From: CmP2 sp052084925
GTDB lineage: Bacteria; Actinomycetota; Actinomycetes; Actinomycetales; Micrococcaceae
Assembly (NCBI GenBank): GCA_052084925.1
Contig: JBQDEV010000003.1
Coordinates: 1-64,000 of the forward strand
Direction of reading: 5' to 3'
DNA length: 64,000 bases
This document shows, piece by piece, positions 15,684 to 24,175 of the stretch. The translations under genes were made by a program, and so were the position numbers. The notes beneath the pieces were generated by a model, which saw nothing but the letters and a program-made list of their open reading frames with translations, was not told the origin of the DNA and made no database searches. Position 1 is the stretch's first letter. Every line of letters begins with the position of its first letter.

Positions 15684-17063
15684 ATGACCCGTGGAACCGG
15701 ACAGACCACCAGCACCTCGATTTGGCGCGTGCGCCGCGGACTCGCGCTCGCCGTCACCCTCACCGCCGGGCTCGCCCTGACCGCCTGCGGCCCGTCCACC
15801 TCCAGCTCTGAGGACGCCGACGGCGGCGCCGCCGACGCCGAAGCCGCGGCAGAGTACCAGGACGTCGAGCCTGCCGACTCCATCACCTTCTGGTCCAACC
15901 ACCCCGGCGGCTCCATCGACATCGAGAAGGAGCTCATCTCCGCCTTCGAGGAGGAGACCGGCATCACCGTCGAGCACGTCACCGCGGGTGCGAACTACGA
16001 GGAGGTCTCCGAGCGCTTCCAGACCGCCCAGGCCTCCGGCGAGGTCGGCGACGTCGTCGTGCTCTCCGACGCCACCTGGTTCACCAACTACCTCAACGAC
16101 TCGCTGGCCCCGATGGACCCGCTGTTCGAAGCCATCGACGCCGACACCTCCACCTACCAGGAAGCCCTCTACGGGGATTACCTCTACGAGGAGGCCCACT
16201 ACGGCGCCCCCTACGCGCGCTCCACGCCAATTTTCTACTACAACAAGGATCACTACGAAGAAGCCGGACTCGACGACGCCGCCCCGGAGACCTGGGAGAA
16301 CATGATCTCCTACTCCGAGCAGCTGGCCGACGCCGACACCGGCGCAACGGCGTTCACCTTCCCGCCGCAGGCCGAGTACCCGGCCTGGACCATGTCGAAC
16401 CTGGTGTGGAGCCACGGCGGCGGCTGGTCCGAGGAATGGGACTTCTCTGCCGTGTCCTCCGATGAGACCGTCGAGGCGCTGCAGATCGCCCAGGACATGG
16501 TGAACGACGACCTTGCGATGGTGTCCTCGGGCGACCCCGCTACCGATTTTTCCGCGGGAGCGGCCAGCCAGGTTGTGGCCTCCACCGGGTCGCTGTCCGG
16601 GATTCTGGACACCGCGGACTTCGAGGTCGGCGTCGGCTTCCTGCCGCTGGGACCCTCCGGTGATAACGCCGTGGTGCCCACCGGCGGTGCCGGGTTGAGC
16701 GTGGCCGCCAAGTCCGCACCCGAGAAGCAGCTGGCCGCCGCGATGTTTATCGACTTCGTGACCAACGCGGACAACACCGCCACGTTCTCCGAGGGCACCG
16801 GCTACCTGCCGGTGCGCACCGACGTCGACATGGCCGACGTCTACGCCGAGACCCCGCAGTTCGAGGCCGCGGTGAATCAGCTGGAGAACGCCCGCCCCCA
16901 GGATTACGCCCGCGTGTTCCTGCCCGGCGGTGACCTGAACCTGTCGCAGACCCTGCAGCGGATCTTGACCTCCGACGTCGAGGTCGCCGAGGAGATGTCC
17001 ACCCTGGAATCGACCCTGCAGGATCTCTACGACAACGATCTGGCACCCCAGCTCGGCGAGTGA
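15684..17063 (+). CDS. ugpB: Glycerol-3-phosphate-binding lipoprotein UgpB
   Basis: A 459-residue family-1 solute-binding lipoprotein. It has a basic N-terminus, a hydrophobic segment and a lipobox LTAC with Cys35, so it should be anchored outside the membrane. Mature-protein motifs TWFTNYLNDSLAPMDPLF and ARSTPIFYYNKDHYEEAGL are characteristic of UgpB, whose aromatic residues hold glycerol-3-phosphate. A CAGGAG ribosome-binding site precedes the ATG. Third member of the operon. Confidence 0.9.
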   Translation: MTRGTGQTTSTSIWRVRRGLALAVTLTAGLALTACGPSTSSSEDADGGAADAEAAAEYQDVEPADSITFWSNHPGGSIDIEKELISAFEEETGITVEHVTAGANYEEVSERFQTAQASGEVGDVVVLSDATWFTNYLNDSLAPMDPLFEAIDADTSTYQEALYGDYLYEEAHYGAPYARSTPIFYYNKDHYEEAGLDDAAPETWENMISYSEQLADADTGATAFTFPPQAEYPAWTMSNLVWSHGGGWSEEWDFSAVSSDETVEALQIAQDMVNDDLAMVSSGDPATDFSAGAASQVVASTGSLSGILDTADFEVGVGFLPLGPSGDNAVVPTGGAGLSVAAKSAPEKQLAAAMFIDFVTNADNTATFSEGTGYLPVRTDVDMADVYAETPQFEAAVNQLENARPQDYARVFLPGGDLNLSQTLQRILTSDVEVAEEMSTLESTLQDLYDNDLAPQLGE

Positions 17064-17135
17064 CCGTCGAGCACCAGTCAGAACCAGCAAGAACAAGTAA
17101 GAACCAGTCAGACACAGTAGGAAGCACGGAACACC

Positions 17136-18287
17136 ATGGACGTCACCCTCACCTCAGTGGGACTGCAGTACCCGGGAGCCGATCGGCACGCCGTCGACGA
17201 TTTCAGTCTGCGCATCGCCGACGGCGAGTTCCTGGTGCTGGTGGGCCCCTCGGGCTGCGGGAAGTCGACCACGCTGCGGATGCTCGCCGGACTGGAGTTG
17301 CCCACCGAGGGCACCATCCGGTTCGGTGACGACGACGTGACCACCACGCCCGCCGCCGAGCGGGACATCGCCATGGTGTTCCAGAACTACGCGCTCTACC
17401 CGCACATGAGCGTGGAGGGCAACATGGAGTTCGCGCTGAAGAACTCCGGTGTCGAGAAGCAGGAGCGCCGTCGCCGCATCGACGAGGCGGCGCGCCTGCT
17501 CGACATCACCCCCTACCTGGATCGCAAACCGCGTGCGCTCTCCGGCGGGCAGCGGCAGCGGGTGGCCATGGGCCGAGCCATCGTGCGCGACCCGGAGGTG
17601 TTCCTCATGGACGAGCCGCTGTCCAACCTGGACGCCAAGCTGCGCGTGCAGACCCGCACCCAGATTTCCGAGCTGCAGTGCCGGCTCGGGGTGACCACGG
17701 TGTACGTGACCCATGACCAGACCGAGGCTATGACCATGGGGGACCGGGTGGTGGTGATGAACGATGGGCGCATCGAACAGGTCGGCACGCCCAAAGAGCT
17801 CTACGACCGGCCCGCCACCCTGTTCGTGGCCGGGTTCATCGGCTCGCCCACCATGAACCTGCTGCCCGGGACGGTGGAAACTGCCCCCGACGGCGGCATC
17901 GCGGTGCGGGTGGGCAGGAACCTGCTCCCGGTGCCGGCCGGGACCCGGTTCGACCACGACGACGTCATCGTCGGGATCCGCCCCGAGGATTTCGAGTTGC
18001 GGGGGACCGGAGCCGCGGTCCAGACCAACGGAGTCGACGGCGCCGACGACGAGGACCGGATGACCATTAATGTGGCCCTGGTCGAATCCGTGGGTTCTGA
18101 TGTGTATGTCTACGGCAGTCCCGATGGCGACGAATCCACCCGGCTGGTGGCCCGCATCGGCAAGGAACACGAGCCCACTGCAGGGCAGCGCCTCACCCTG
18201 GCGGCGGCGGCCGATCGGGTGCTGTTCTTCGACGCCGCCACCGAGCGCCTCCTAGGCTCCGGGGCAGGGCCGTCATCGACCAGGTGA
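17136..18287 (+). CDS. ugpC: ABC transporter ATP-binding protein UgpC
   Basis: A 383-residue MalK-like ATPase that powers the importer. Walker A is GPSGCGKSTT (residues ~38-47), the signature is LSGGQRQRV, Walker B is VFLMDEPLSNLD and the switch histidine is in YVTHDQTEAM. The C-terminal ~150 residues form the TOBE regulatory domain (VGIRPEDFEL). It lies 72 bases after ugpB. The order A-E-B-C matches the corynebacterial ugp operon. Confidence 0.92.
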   Translation: MDVTLTSVGLQYPGADRHAVDDFSLRIADGEFLVLVGPSGCGKSTTLRMLAGLELPTEGTIRFGDDDVTTTPAAERDIAMVFQNYALYPHMSVEGNMEFALKNSGVEKQERRRRIDEAARLLDITPYLDRKPRALSGGQRQRVAMGRAIVRDPEVFLMDEPLSNLDAKLRVQTRTQISELQCRLGVTTVYVTHDQTEAMTMGDRVVVMNDGRIEQVGTPKELYDRPATLFVAGFIGSPTMNLLPGTVETAPDGGIAVRVGRNLLPVPAGTRFDHDDVIVGIRPEDFELRGTGAAVQTNGVDGADDEDRMTINVALVESVGSDVYVYGSPDGDESTRLVARIGKEHEPTAGQRLTLAAAADRVLFFDAATERLLGSGAGPSSTR

Positions 18288-18303
18288 CTTGTACTCTGAC
18301 GGC

Positions 18304-19041
18304 ATGGGTAATCTACTTTCACGCCTTCCGCTCCGTGGCATTCACGAACACCGTGATGCCCCGATGGCGCGAGACTCTTGGCCCGCCACCATTCCCGCTG
18401 TCCGTCAGATACTCGATCTGGGTCTCGAATTCTCACCTCTCACGGTATTAGTTGGCGAAAACGGTGCGGGTAAGTCAACGATTGTCGAAGCAATTGCCGA
18501 AGCGTACGGGTTGGGGGTCGAAGGTGGCACCAGGAACACGCTCCACAGAACCCGGATCACCGAGTCAGGACTTGCCGATCATCTACAACTCATTCGAGGA
18601 GCAGGAAGTTCCCGCCGGGGAGTATTTCTCCGTGCTGAGACGATGCATGGCCACTTCTCCTATCTCGATGATGTGGGTGTCCCCGGAAAGCATCACTGTC
18701 AAAGCCACGGCGAGTCCTTTGTGGAGTTTGTTGCCAATCGGTCCGAGATCGCAGGCTTGTGGGTTTTTGACGAGGCCGAGTCCGCTTTGTCATTCAAGGG
18801 ATGCCTCACGTTGGTAGCGCACCTTCGCGAACTCCTGGCCAGCGGGTCGCAGGTCATCTTATCTACCCATTCGCCCATCCTCGCTTCGCTCCCCGAAGCG
18901 AAACTTATCGAGGTGGGCGAATGGGGGCTGCGAGCCAGTGAGTACGATCAACTCGAGATGGTGCAGAGTTGGCGGTCGTTTCTTGATGCGCCCGGTCGGT
19001 ATCTACGCCACCTGACTGATGGTGGCGGGTGGGGCGACTGA
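18304..19041 (+). CDS. AAA-family ATPase (COG3910-like)
   Basis: A 245-residue ABC/SMC-like single-domain ATPase: Walker A GENGAGKST (~44-52), a QSHGES segment in the signature position (~140), Walker B GLWVFDEAESALS (~155-167) and a switch histidine in ILSTHSPILASLP. No transmembrane or nuclease domain is present. TACTCT at 18292-18297 lies 6 bases before the ATG at 18304, so it has its own leaderless promoter although it follows ugpC by 16 bases. GC looks lower than in the ugp genes. Role unknown; it belongs to a widespread predicted-ATPase family. Confidence 0.8.
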   Translation: MGNLLSRLPLRGIHEHRDAPMARDSWPATIPAVRQILDLGLEFSPLTVLVGENGAGKSTIVEAIAEAYGLGVEGGTRNTLHRTRITESGLADHLQLIRGAGSSRRGVFLRAETMHGHFSYLDDVGVPGKHHCQSHGESFVEFVANRSEIAGLWVFDEAESALSFKGCLTLVAHLRELLASGSQVILSTHSPILASLPEAKLIEVGEWGLRASEYDQLEMVQSWRSFLDAPGRYLRHLTDGGGWGD

Positions 19042-19267
19042 ACTGGTCGGCCCATAGGATAATCGCCGCCCGTCGGATACATCCGGCGCATAGGCCACAA
19101 TCACGAGGGCTGTTTGTCTGCAACAGTCTGGTGAAGCTCCGCGCATGACTTTTTGAGACGAGCCCTGGGATTTCTGTTGGCTTACGGAATTCTCGGACAT
19201 CTAGGGTGGTCCCGGGCGCTGCCAGCGCGCCCGCTCGTCCTAACCCGCCGTAGACCCGGGAGAGCTC

Positions 19268-20152
19268 TTGCCTAATTTGCGTTGCCGTCGTTCTGTTCGA
19301 ATCATCGCCCCGATAGCCGCTCTGGCAATCGTGTCCCTGAGTGGCTGCGGGCTGGTGGATGCGATCGGATCTGACGACACCATCAGCATCGTCGTCACCG
19401 AGAACGCGCCCTTCCAGGAGCCGACGAAAATCGCCGAGGAACTGCTGGCTGAGGAGGGCTGGGAACTCGACGCCACCTACGTCACCGACATCATTCAGCC
19501 CAACCACGCGGTGAGCAACGGTGAGTACGACGTCAACTTCTTCCAGAACATCAGCTACCTCCACCAGTTCAACGAGGACAACGACCTCGACATCGAGCCG
19601 ATCCTGTTCATGTTCGAGCAACCCTCGGGGGTGTACTCGAGTCGGTATGACTCCCTGGAGGAACTCCCCGACGGCGCGCAGATCGCGCTCCCGGTCGACA
19701 CCGCCAACAACGGTCGCGGTATTCGACTACTAGCCCGAGGTGGACTGATCGAGATCGATGAATCCGTGCCGGTGGCGAAGCTGAGTGTGGAGGACATCAC
19801 CGCCAACCCCAAGAACCTGGAGTTCGTGGAAGTCGACCAGCAGTCGGTGGGCAGCATCTATCCCGATGTGGACGCGGTGTTCGGGTTCGCACGCCTGCTC
19901 GCCGAGATCGACGTGATGCCCGACGAGGTGCTGATCATGGAGTCACAGGAGGAGGCGCTTCCCTTCGCTCTCACCCTGGCCGCCCAGCCCGACTTCGTCG
20001 AAAACGAACCGGAGAAGTTTGAGGCGCTGCAGCGGGCGTATCACTCGGACGAGGTACGCGACTGGTACGGGGACTACCTCGACGGACTGCTGACTCCTGC
20101 GTTTGATCGTGACCTCGACGCCGCCTGGGCCGAGGTGAACACTGAGATCTAG
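19268..20152 (+). CDS. MetQ/NlpA-family substrate-binding lipoprotein (orphan)
   Basis: A 294-residue lipoprotein of the NlpA/MetQ family that binds methionine or a related amino acid for ABC uptake. The lipobox SLSGC contains Cys27. Family motifs: FQEPTKIAEELLAEEGW, VSNGEYDVNFFQNISYLHQF and ALPVDTANNGRGIRLLARGGLI. The start is TTG at 19268, with a GGGAGAG site 5-11 bases before it. No MetN ATPase or MetI permease is next to it, so it must share a transporter encoded elsewhere. Confidence 0.87.
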   Translation: MPNLRCRRSVRIIAPIAALAIVSLSGCGLVDAIGSDDTISIVVTENAPFQEPTKIAEELLAEEGWELDATYVTDIIQPNHAVSNGEYDVNFFQNISYLHQFNEDNDLDIEPILFMFEQPSGVYSSRYDSLEELPDGAQIALPVDTANNGRGIRLLARGGLIEIDESVPVAKLSVEDITANPKNLEFVEVDQQSVGSIYPDVDAVFGFARLLAEIDVMPDEVLIMESQEEALPFALTLAAQPDFVENEPEKFEALQRAYHSDEVRDWYGDYLDGLLTPAFDRDLDAAWAEVNTEI

Positions 20153-20230
20153 ACGACCTGACTCTGGCCTTGGTCCCAGCCTCGATGGTAGATATCGATG
20201 GACCACTCCCACACCGACAAAGGACATGAC

Positions 20231-20695
20231 ATGACTCAGCCTCCACAGCCTCCCTACGAACCCGGCAACGGCGGACCGACCGGCCAGGACCCGGATAACA
20301 ACCCCTATTCGGAACAGCCGCAGGGCAATGGCTTCGGTAGCCAGGGTTTCGCCCCGACCTCGGCCGAGGCCAAGGGATTCTTCGGCGCACTTTTCGACTT
20401 CAGCTTCCAGAGCTACGTGACGGTGAAGTTCGCCAAGCTGATCTACATCCTGCTGCTGTTGTTCATCGCCCTGTGGCTGGTGTTCGGCTGGCTGCTGACC
20501 TCGATTCTGCTGATCGGACAGGAACCGCTGGCGGGCATCTTCTTGCTGCTACTCGGCTGGATCCCCGCGGTAGTCATGCTCGTGCTGGCTCGCGTGAGCC
20601 TGGAGTTCTACATTGCGATGATCCGTACCGCGCAGAATACCGCGGGCACCCGTCAGGAGATCGAAGCGCTGCGTCGCGAACTGCCCCGCCGCTGA
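20231..20695 (+). CDS. DUF4282 membrane protein
   Basis: A 154-residue protein with a Pro/Gly/Gln-rich, disordered N-terminus (1-~55) and a DUF4282 domain with two long transmembrane helices (about 70-95 and 100-122), followed by a short cytoplasmic helix rich in Arg and Glu. The start at 20231 has an AAAGGA site 7 bases upstream. Function unknown. It is convergent with the phosphatase gene. Confidence 0.8.
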   Translation: MTQPPQPPYEPGNGGPTGQDPDNNPYSEQPQGNGFGSQGFAPTSAEAKGFFGALFDFSFQSYVTVKFAKLIYILLLLFIALWLVFGWLLTSILLIGQEPLAGIFLLLLGWIPAVVMLVLARVSLEFYIAMIRTAQNTAGTRQEIEALRRELPRR

Positions 20696-20699
20696 TGAC

Positions 20700-21317
20700 T
20701 CAGGGCTGACCGAGGATGTCGCCGTCGAGGGCGGCGTAGAGTCCTTCTGCGCCGGCTTCGACGGTCTCGATGGTCGCGTAGAACCCCGAGTCGGGACCGT
20801 ACCAGGGGTCCGGGACGTCGGTGGCCGAGGTGGGCGTGGCGCTCCCGGGCGCCAGGGCGCCGCCGGGACGCAGGCAGCCGTGGGGTGCGATGCCGAGACC
20901 GGTGCCGTCGAACTCCCGCCACAGGTGGAAGCGCTCCAGCGGAACCTCCCACTGCTGGGCGAGGGTGCCGAGGGTGCGGGCGTGCGCGGCGGTCATGGCC
21001 AGGATCAGCCCGGAACGTTCCATCTCATCCCGGGAGACCTGGTGCGCGCGGTGCTCCTTCGGCGCGGCGTAGCCGTGCTCGCGCAACACCTCGGCGGCCT
21101 GCGGGTAGATCCCGTTGCCGTGCTCCTCGTCGGAGACTCCCGCACTCCAGACCTTCTCCACCGAAAAATCGCCGAGACGGTCGTCGTCCTCGTTCTCTAC
21201 CAGGCGCTGCTGCAGCACCACCTCCGCCATAGGGGAACGGCAGATGTTGCCGGTGCAGACGGTGAGGATGCGGGGATTCTCGTGCAGCTGCTCGCGGAGG
21301 CGCTCGATCGCACTCAT
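20700..21317 (-). CDS. Low-molecular-weight protein-tyrosine phosphatase
   Basis: A 205-residue phosphatase. The catalytic P-loop CTGNICRS has nucleophile Cys21 and Arg27 (C-x5-R), and the general acid is in DPWYG near the C-terminus. It is about 40 residues longer than the ~160-residue norm because of an insert between ~130 and 170 (Gly/Ala/Pro-rich). The gene lies 4 bases after the alpha-glucosidase gene on the same strand and is probably translated from the same mRNA. Confidence 0.88.
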   Translation of the reverse strand: MSAIERLREQLHENPRILTVCTGNICRSPMAEVVLQQRLVENEDDDRLGDFSVEKVWSAGVSDEEHGNGIYPQAAEVLREHGYAAPKEHRAHQVSRDEMERSGLILAMTAAHARTLGTLAQQWEVPLERFHLWREFDGTGLGIAPHGCLRPGGALAPGSATPTSATDVPDPWYGPDSGFYATIETVEAGAEGLYAALDGDILGQP

Positions 21318-21321
21318 CGAA

Positions 21322-23199
21322 TCAGGCCTCCGGCGCCGAGTGCTTCAGGAACCACGCGGCCGAGTCTGGTGCGAGCTGCTGGCCGTGGAGGGCGTCGTCG
21401 TCGGAGAACACCGCGGCCGAGTACTCTTCGGGGATCGGGGTGGGTTCCGAGCTCATGTTGGCCAACACCAGAACGGTCTGGCGCGGGATGGGCTCGCCGG
21501 AGCCGAGATGCTTGCCGCCGCCGATGGTCACGGTGAAGGAGAGCACGCCTTTTTCGGGGGCGTGGAAGCGGGACCAGGCGAACTTGCCGGTGCCCAGGTC
21601 CAGTTCGCCGCGGATGGTGAGCAGCTCGCGGTAGAGCTCGAAGGTGGAGCCGGGCACATCCACTTGCTGGTCGGCGGCCAGGGCTCGGTATTCCTCGGGC
21701 TGGGGCAGCCACGGCTCGGCGAGTGTGGAGTTCGCAGAGTCAGTGATGAGCGAGAAACCGTACCCGGGAGCGTCGGCGCGCCAGGGCAGCGGCACGCGGC
21801 AGCCGTCGCGGCCGGGCTCGGGGTTCTCGGTGGTGCGAGTGCGGTGGAAGGTGGGGTCCTCGCGGTGCTCATCGGCCAGCGTGGTGTGATCGGGCAGGCC
21901 CAGCTCGTCGCCCTGGTAGAGGTAGGCGGAGCCGGGCAGACCGAGCTCGACCATGGCCGCGGCGCGGGCGCGGCGGCGCCCCAGGGCGTGGTCGGGCTGC
22001 TCGTCCTCGGCGGTGATGCCCTCCGGATACGAGGTCGGATCGGTGAGCCCGAAGCGGGAGACGTGGCGTACCGTGTCGTGGTTGGAGAGCACCCAGGTGT
22101 TGGTGGCGCCCACTGCGCCGGCCTCGTTGAGGGATTCCTGGATTGCGTCGGTCATCCGCTGGGCGTCGAAGCCCGACACCAAAAACGCGAAGTTGAACGC
22201 CTGGTGCATCTCGCCCTCGCGGACATAGCGGAAGAGGCGGAACATCGGCGCCACCCAGGCCTCGGCCACCAGGCAGGGGTCGTGGTCGTACTCGGAGAGC
22301 ACCCGATTCCATTCCTGGTAGATCTCGTGCACGCCGTCCTGATCGAAGTACGGGGTGGGCGGCACGAATCCCTCGCGCTCGACGAACTCGGGGAGATCCC
22401 CGGCGTCCTTGACCATGTTCGCCGAACCGGCGTAATCGGGTAGGCCCTCGGCCTTGATCATGCCGTGAGCGACATCGATGCGGAAGCCGTCCACCCCGCG
22501 GTCGAGCCAGAAACGCAGAATCGATTCGAATTCGGCGTGCACCTCCGGGTTCTCCCAGTTCAGGTCCGGCTGGGAGGTATCGAAGAGGTGCAGGTACCAG
22601 TCGCCGCCAGTGCCGTCGGGGTGGACGGTGCGGGTCCAGGCGGGGCCGCCGAAGATGGAGGACCAGTCGTTCGGGGGCAGCTCGCCGTCGTCGCCCCGCC
22701 CCGAGCGGAAGATGTAGCGGTCGCGGGCCGCGGAGCCCGGCTCGGCCGCCAGGGCCTCGACGAACCAGTCGTGGCTCCAGGAGGTGTGGTTGGGCACCAG
22801 GTCCACGATGATACGCAGCCCGGCCTCGTGAGCGGTGGCCAGGAGCTCGTCGGCGTCGGCGAGGGTGCCGAACCGCGGGTCCACATCGCGGTAGTCGGCC
22901 ACGTCGTAGCCGGCGTCGTGCTGCGGGGAGACGTAGAAGGGTGAGAGCCACAGGGCATCGATCCCGAGACGCTGCAGGTACGGGATCTGCGCGGTGACCC
23001 CTGGCAGGTCGCCCATGCCGTCGCCGTTGCCATCGGCGAAGGAGCGCGGGTACACCTGGTAGATCACGGCGTCGACCCACCACGGATTCTCCGGGCGGTT
23101 GCGGGCCTCCGAGGGTGGAGTGCTCAGCGGCTCCGGCTGCCCCGTGTGTGCTGCGGACTGCGGGACGGACGACGGCGCGGGGTGCGGGGCTGGAGTCAT
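21322..23199 (-). CDS. Alpha-glucosidase, glycoside hydrolase family 13
   Basis: A 625-residue intracellular alpha-glucosidase that releases glucose from maltose or other alpha-glucosides. The (beta/alpha)8 motifs are all present: DLVPNHTSWSHDWF, GFRIDVAHG with the nucleophile Asp, VAEAWV with the acid/base Glu and LSNHDTVRH with the transition-state Asp. The first ~40 residues are a Pro/Ala-rich extension without a signal peptide. TAGGCT stands 6 bases before the ATG, so the mRNA is probably leaderless. A phosphatase gene follows directly. Confidence 0.9.
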   Translation of the reverse strand: MTPAPHPAPSSVPQSAAHTGQPEPLSTPPSEARNRPENPWWVDAVIYQVYPRSFADGNGDGMGDLPGVTAQIPYLQRLGIDALWLSPFYVSPQHDAGYDVADYRDVDPRFGTLADADELLATAHEAGLRIIVDLVPNHTSWSHDWFVEALAAEPGSAARDRYIFRSGRGDDGELPPNDWSSIFGGPAWTRTVHPDGTGGDWYLHLFDTSQPDLNWENPEVHAEFESILRFWLDRGVDGFRIDVAHGMIKAEGLPDYAGSANMVKDAGDLPEFVEREGFVPPTPYFDQDGVHEIYQEWNRVLSEYDHDPCLVAEAWVAPMFRLFRYVREGEMHQAFNFAFLVSGFDAQRMTDAIQESLNEAGAVGATNTWVLSNHDTVRHVSRFGLTDPTSYPEGITAEDEQPDHALGRRRARAAAMVELGLPGSAYLYQGDELGLPDHTTLADEHREDPTFHRTRTTENPEPGRDGCRVPLPWRADAPGYGFSLITDSANSTLAEPWLPQPEEYRALAADQQVDVPGSTFELYRELLTIRGELDLGTGKFAWSRFHAPEKGVLSFTVTIGGGKHLGSGEPIPRQTVLVLANMSSEPTPIPEEYSAAVFSDDDALHGQQLAPDSAAWFLKHSAPEA

Positions 23200-23306
23200 G
23201 GGTCCAGCCTAATAGTTCGGCCCCGGTGGCGTCAGGCTGGGCGGGGCGCGGCGCAGGTGAGCCCGGGTGAGGTCAGGCACGTAGGCCGAGTGGCTCTTCG
23301 GCGACG

Positions 23307-23373
23307 AGATTCATGACTCAACAGACAGATCCCGACGTTTTTCGCCGGATTTTGTCTGCTGAGTCATGAATCT
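23307..23373. repeat. 67-base near-perfect inverted repeat
   Basis: Two 21-base arms (23307-23327 and 23353-23373) are complementary except for one position; each contains TTCATGACTCA and CAGACA. The 25-base loop can form a further small stem. It lies between the end of the HD gene and the promoter of the alpha-glucosidase and has no U tract, so it is not a standard terminator. Confidence 0.85.
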
Positions 23374-23425
23374 GCCCCGATCTTCACGGCGCTGGAGAGC
23401 CCCGGGGTGGGTTCTCCAGACGGCC

Positions 23426-24064
23426 TTACTCGGGCCAGTCCGAATTCTGAATGATGTCGACGAAGTCGCCGCGCTGGAACCCGGGGACGAAGTGCTCCAG
23501 AACGTCGGCTTTCACATTTCCGAAGGTGGTCTCGGGTCGGTCCTTCAGCCCGTCTGTGAACGCGGCCAGGATCTGGTTCTTGAAATCGGGGCGCGGGTGA
23601 GCATCGACGACCGCTTGGCGTTCGGCGTCGCTGAGGGAGTCATAGCCGATGCCCAGGACATCGAGTTCCACACCGCGGGTGACCAGCGCGACCTCGGGAG
23701 CCATGTGGAGGGGGATCTCCGGAGTCGTGTGCAGGGCGATCGCGTTCCAGACGGTGTCGGCTTCGCGGTCCCCGACGCCGTGGCTCAGGAGGAAGTCCCG
23801 GGCCACGTCGGCGGCATCGATCTCGAACCGCTGGTCAGTACGCCGGTAAGTGTCAGTCAGACCGAGATCGTGAAACATCGCCCCCACATAGAGCAACTCG
23901 GGATCGTAGGAGAGGGACTGCTCCTGGCCGCGGAGTGCGCCAAAGATGAACACCCGCCGCGAGTGGTGGTAGACGAGGTCGGTGGTGACATCGCGCACCA
24001 ACTCGGTGGCTTCTCTGGCCAGGGCGCTATCGGGAAGTGAAATGCCAGCAATGGTGTCGGCCAT
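23426..24064 (-). CDS. HD-domain hydrolase (cyanamide hydratase-like)
   Basis: A 212-residue HD-superfamily metal-dependent hydrolase. The metal ligands are in YHHSRR (His33/34) and the HD pair in MFHDLGL (His65-Asp66), followed by IALHTTPEIP and the downstream helix bundle. The pattern fits the cyanamide-hydratase-like HD group rather than (p)ppGpp hydrolases. An AAAGGA site precedes the ATG. It is divergent from a GlxA-type regulator at 24176, a pairing that suggests control by it. Substrate unknown. Confidence 0.83.
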   Translation of the reverse strand: MADTIAGISLPDSALAREATELVRDVTTDLVYHHSRRVFIFGALRGQEQSLSYDPELLYVGAMFHDLGLTDTYRRTDQRFEIDAADVARDFLLSHGVGDREADTVWNAIALHTTPEIPLHMAPEVALVTRGVELDVLGIGYDSLSDAERQAVVDAHPRPDFKNQILAAFTDGLKDRPETTFGNVKADVLEHFVPGFQRGDFVDIIQNSDWPE

Positions 24065-24175
24065 CGGTAGATCCTTTCATCAGAGGACGTGGAGTCCGTT
24101 CTACACTCCTCAGAATCCCAAGTTCAGGTACGGTATGCGTATGTCATTTCAGACCAATCTCCCTCGGATAAGGAC

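Noticed and set aside
15579..17096. 505-codon open frame antisense to ugpB
   Set aside because: It is Gly/Val-rich, has no signal or family motif, and mirrors the GC-rich third positions of ugpB, which has clear UgpB motifs and a lipobox.
19042..19267. SAM (S-box) riboswitch before the MetQ-like gene
   Set aside because: The conserved S-box core sequences are absent. A GC-rich hairpin at about 19214-19232 is too simple to support a riboswitch.
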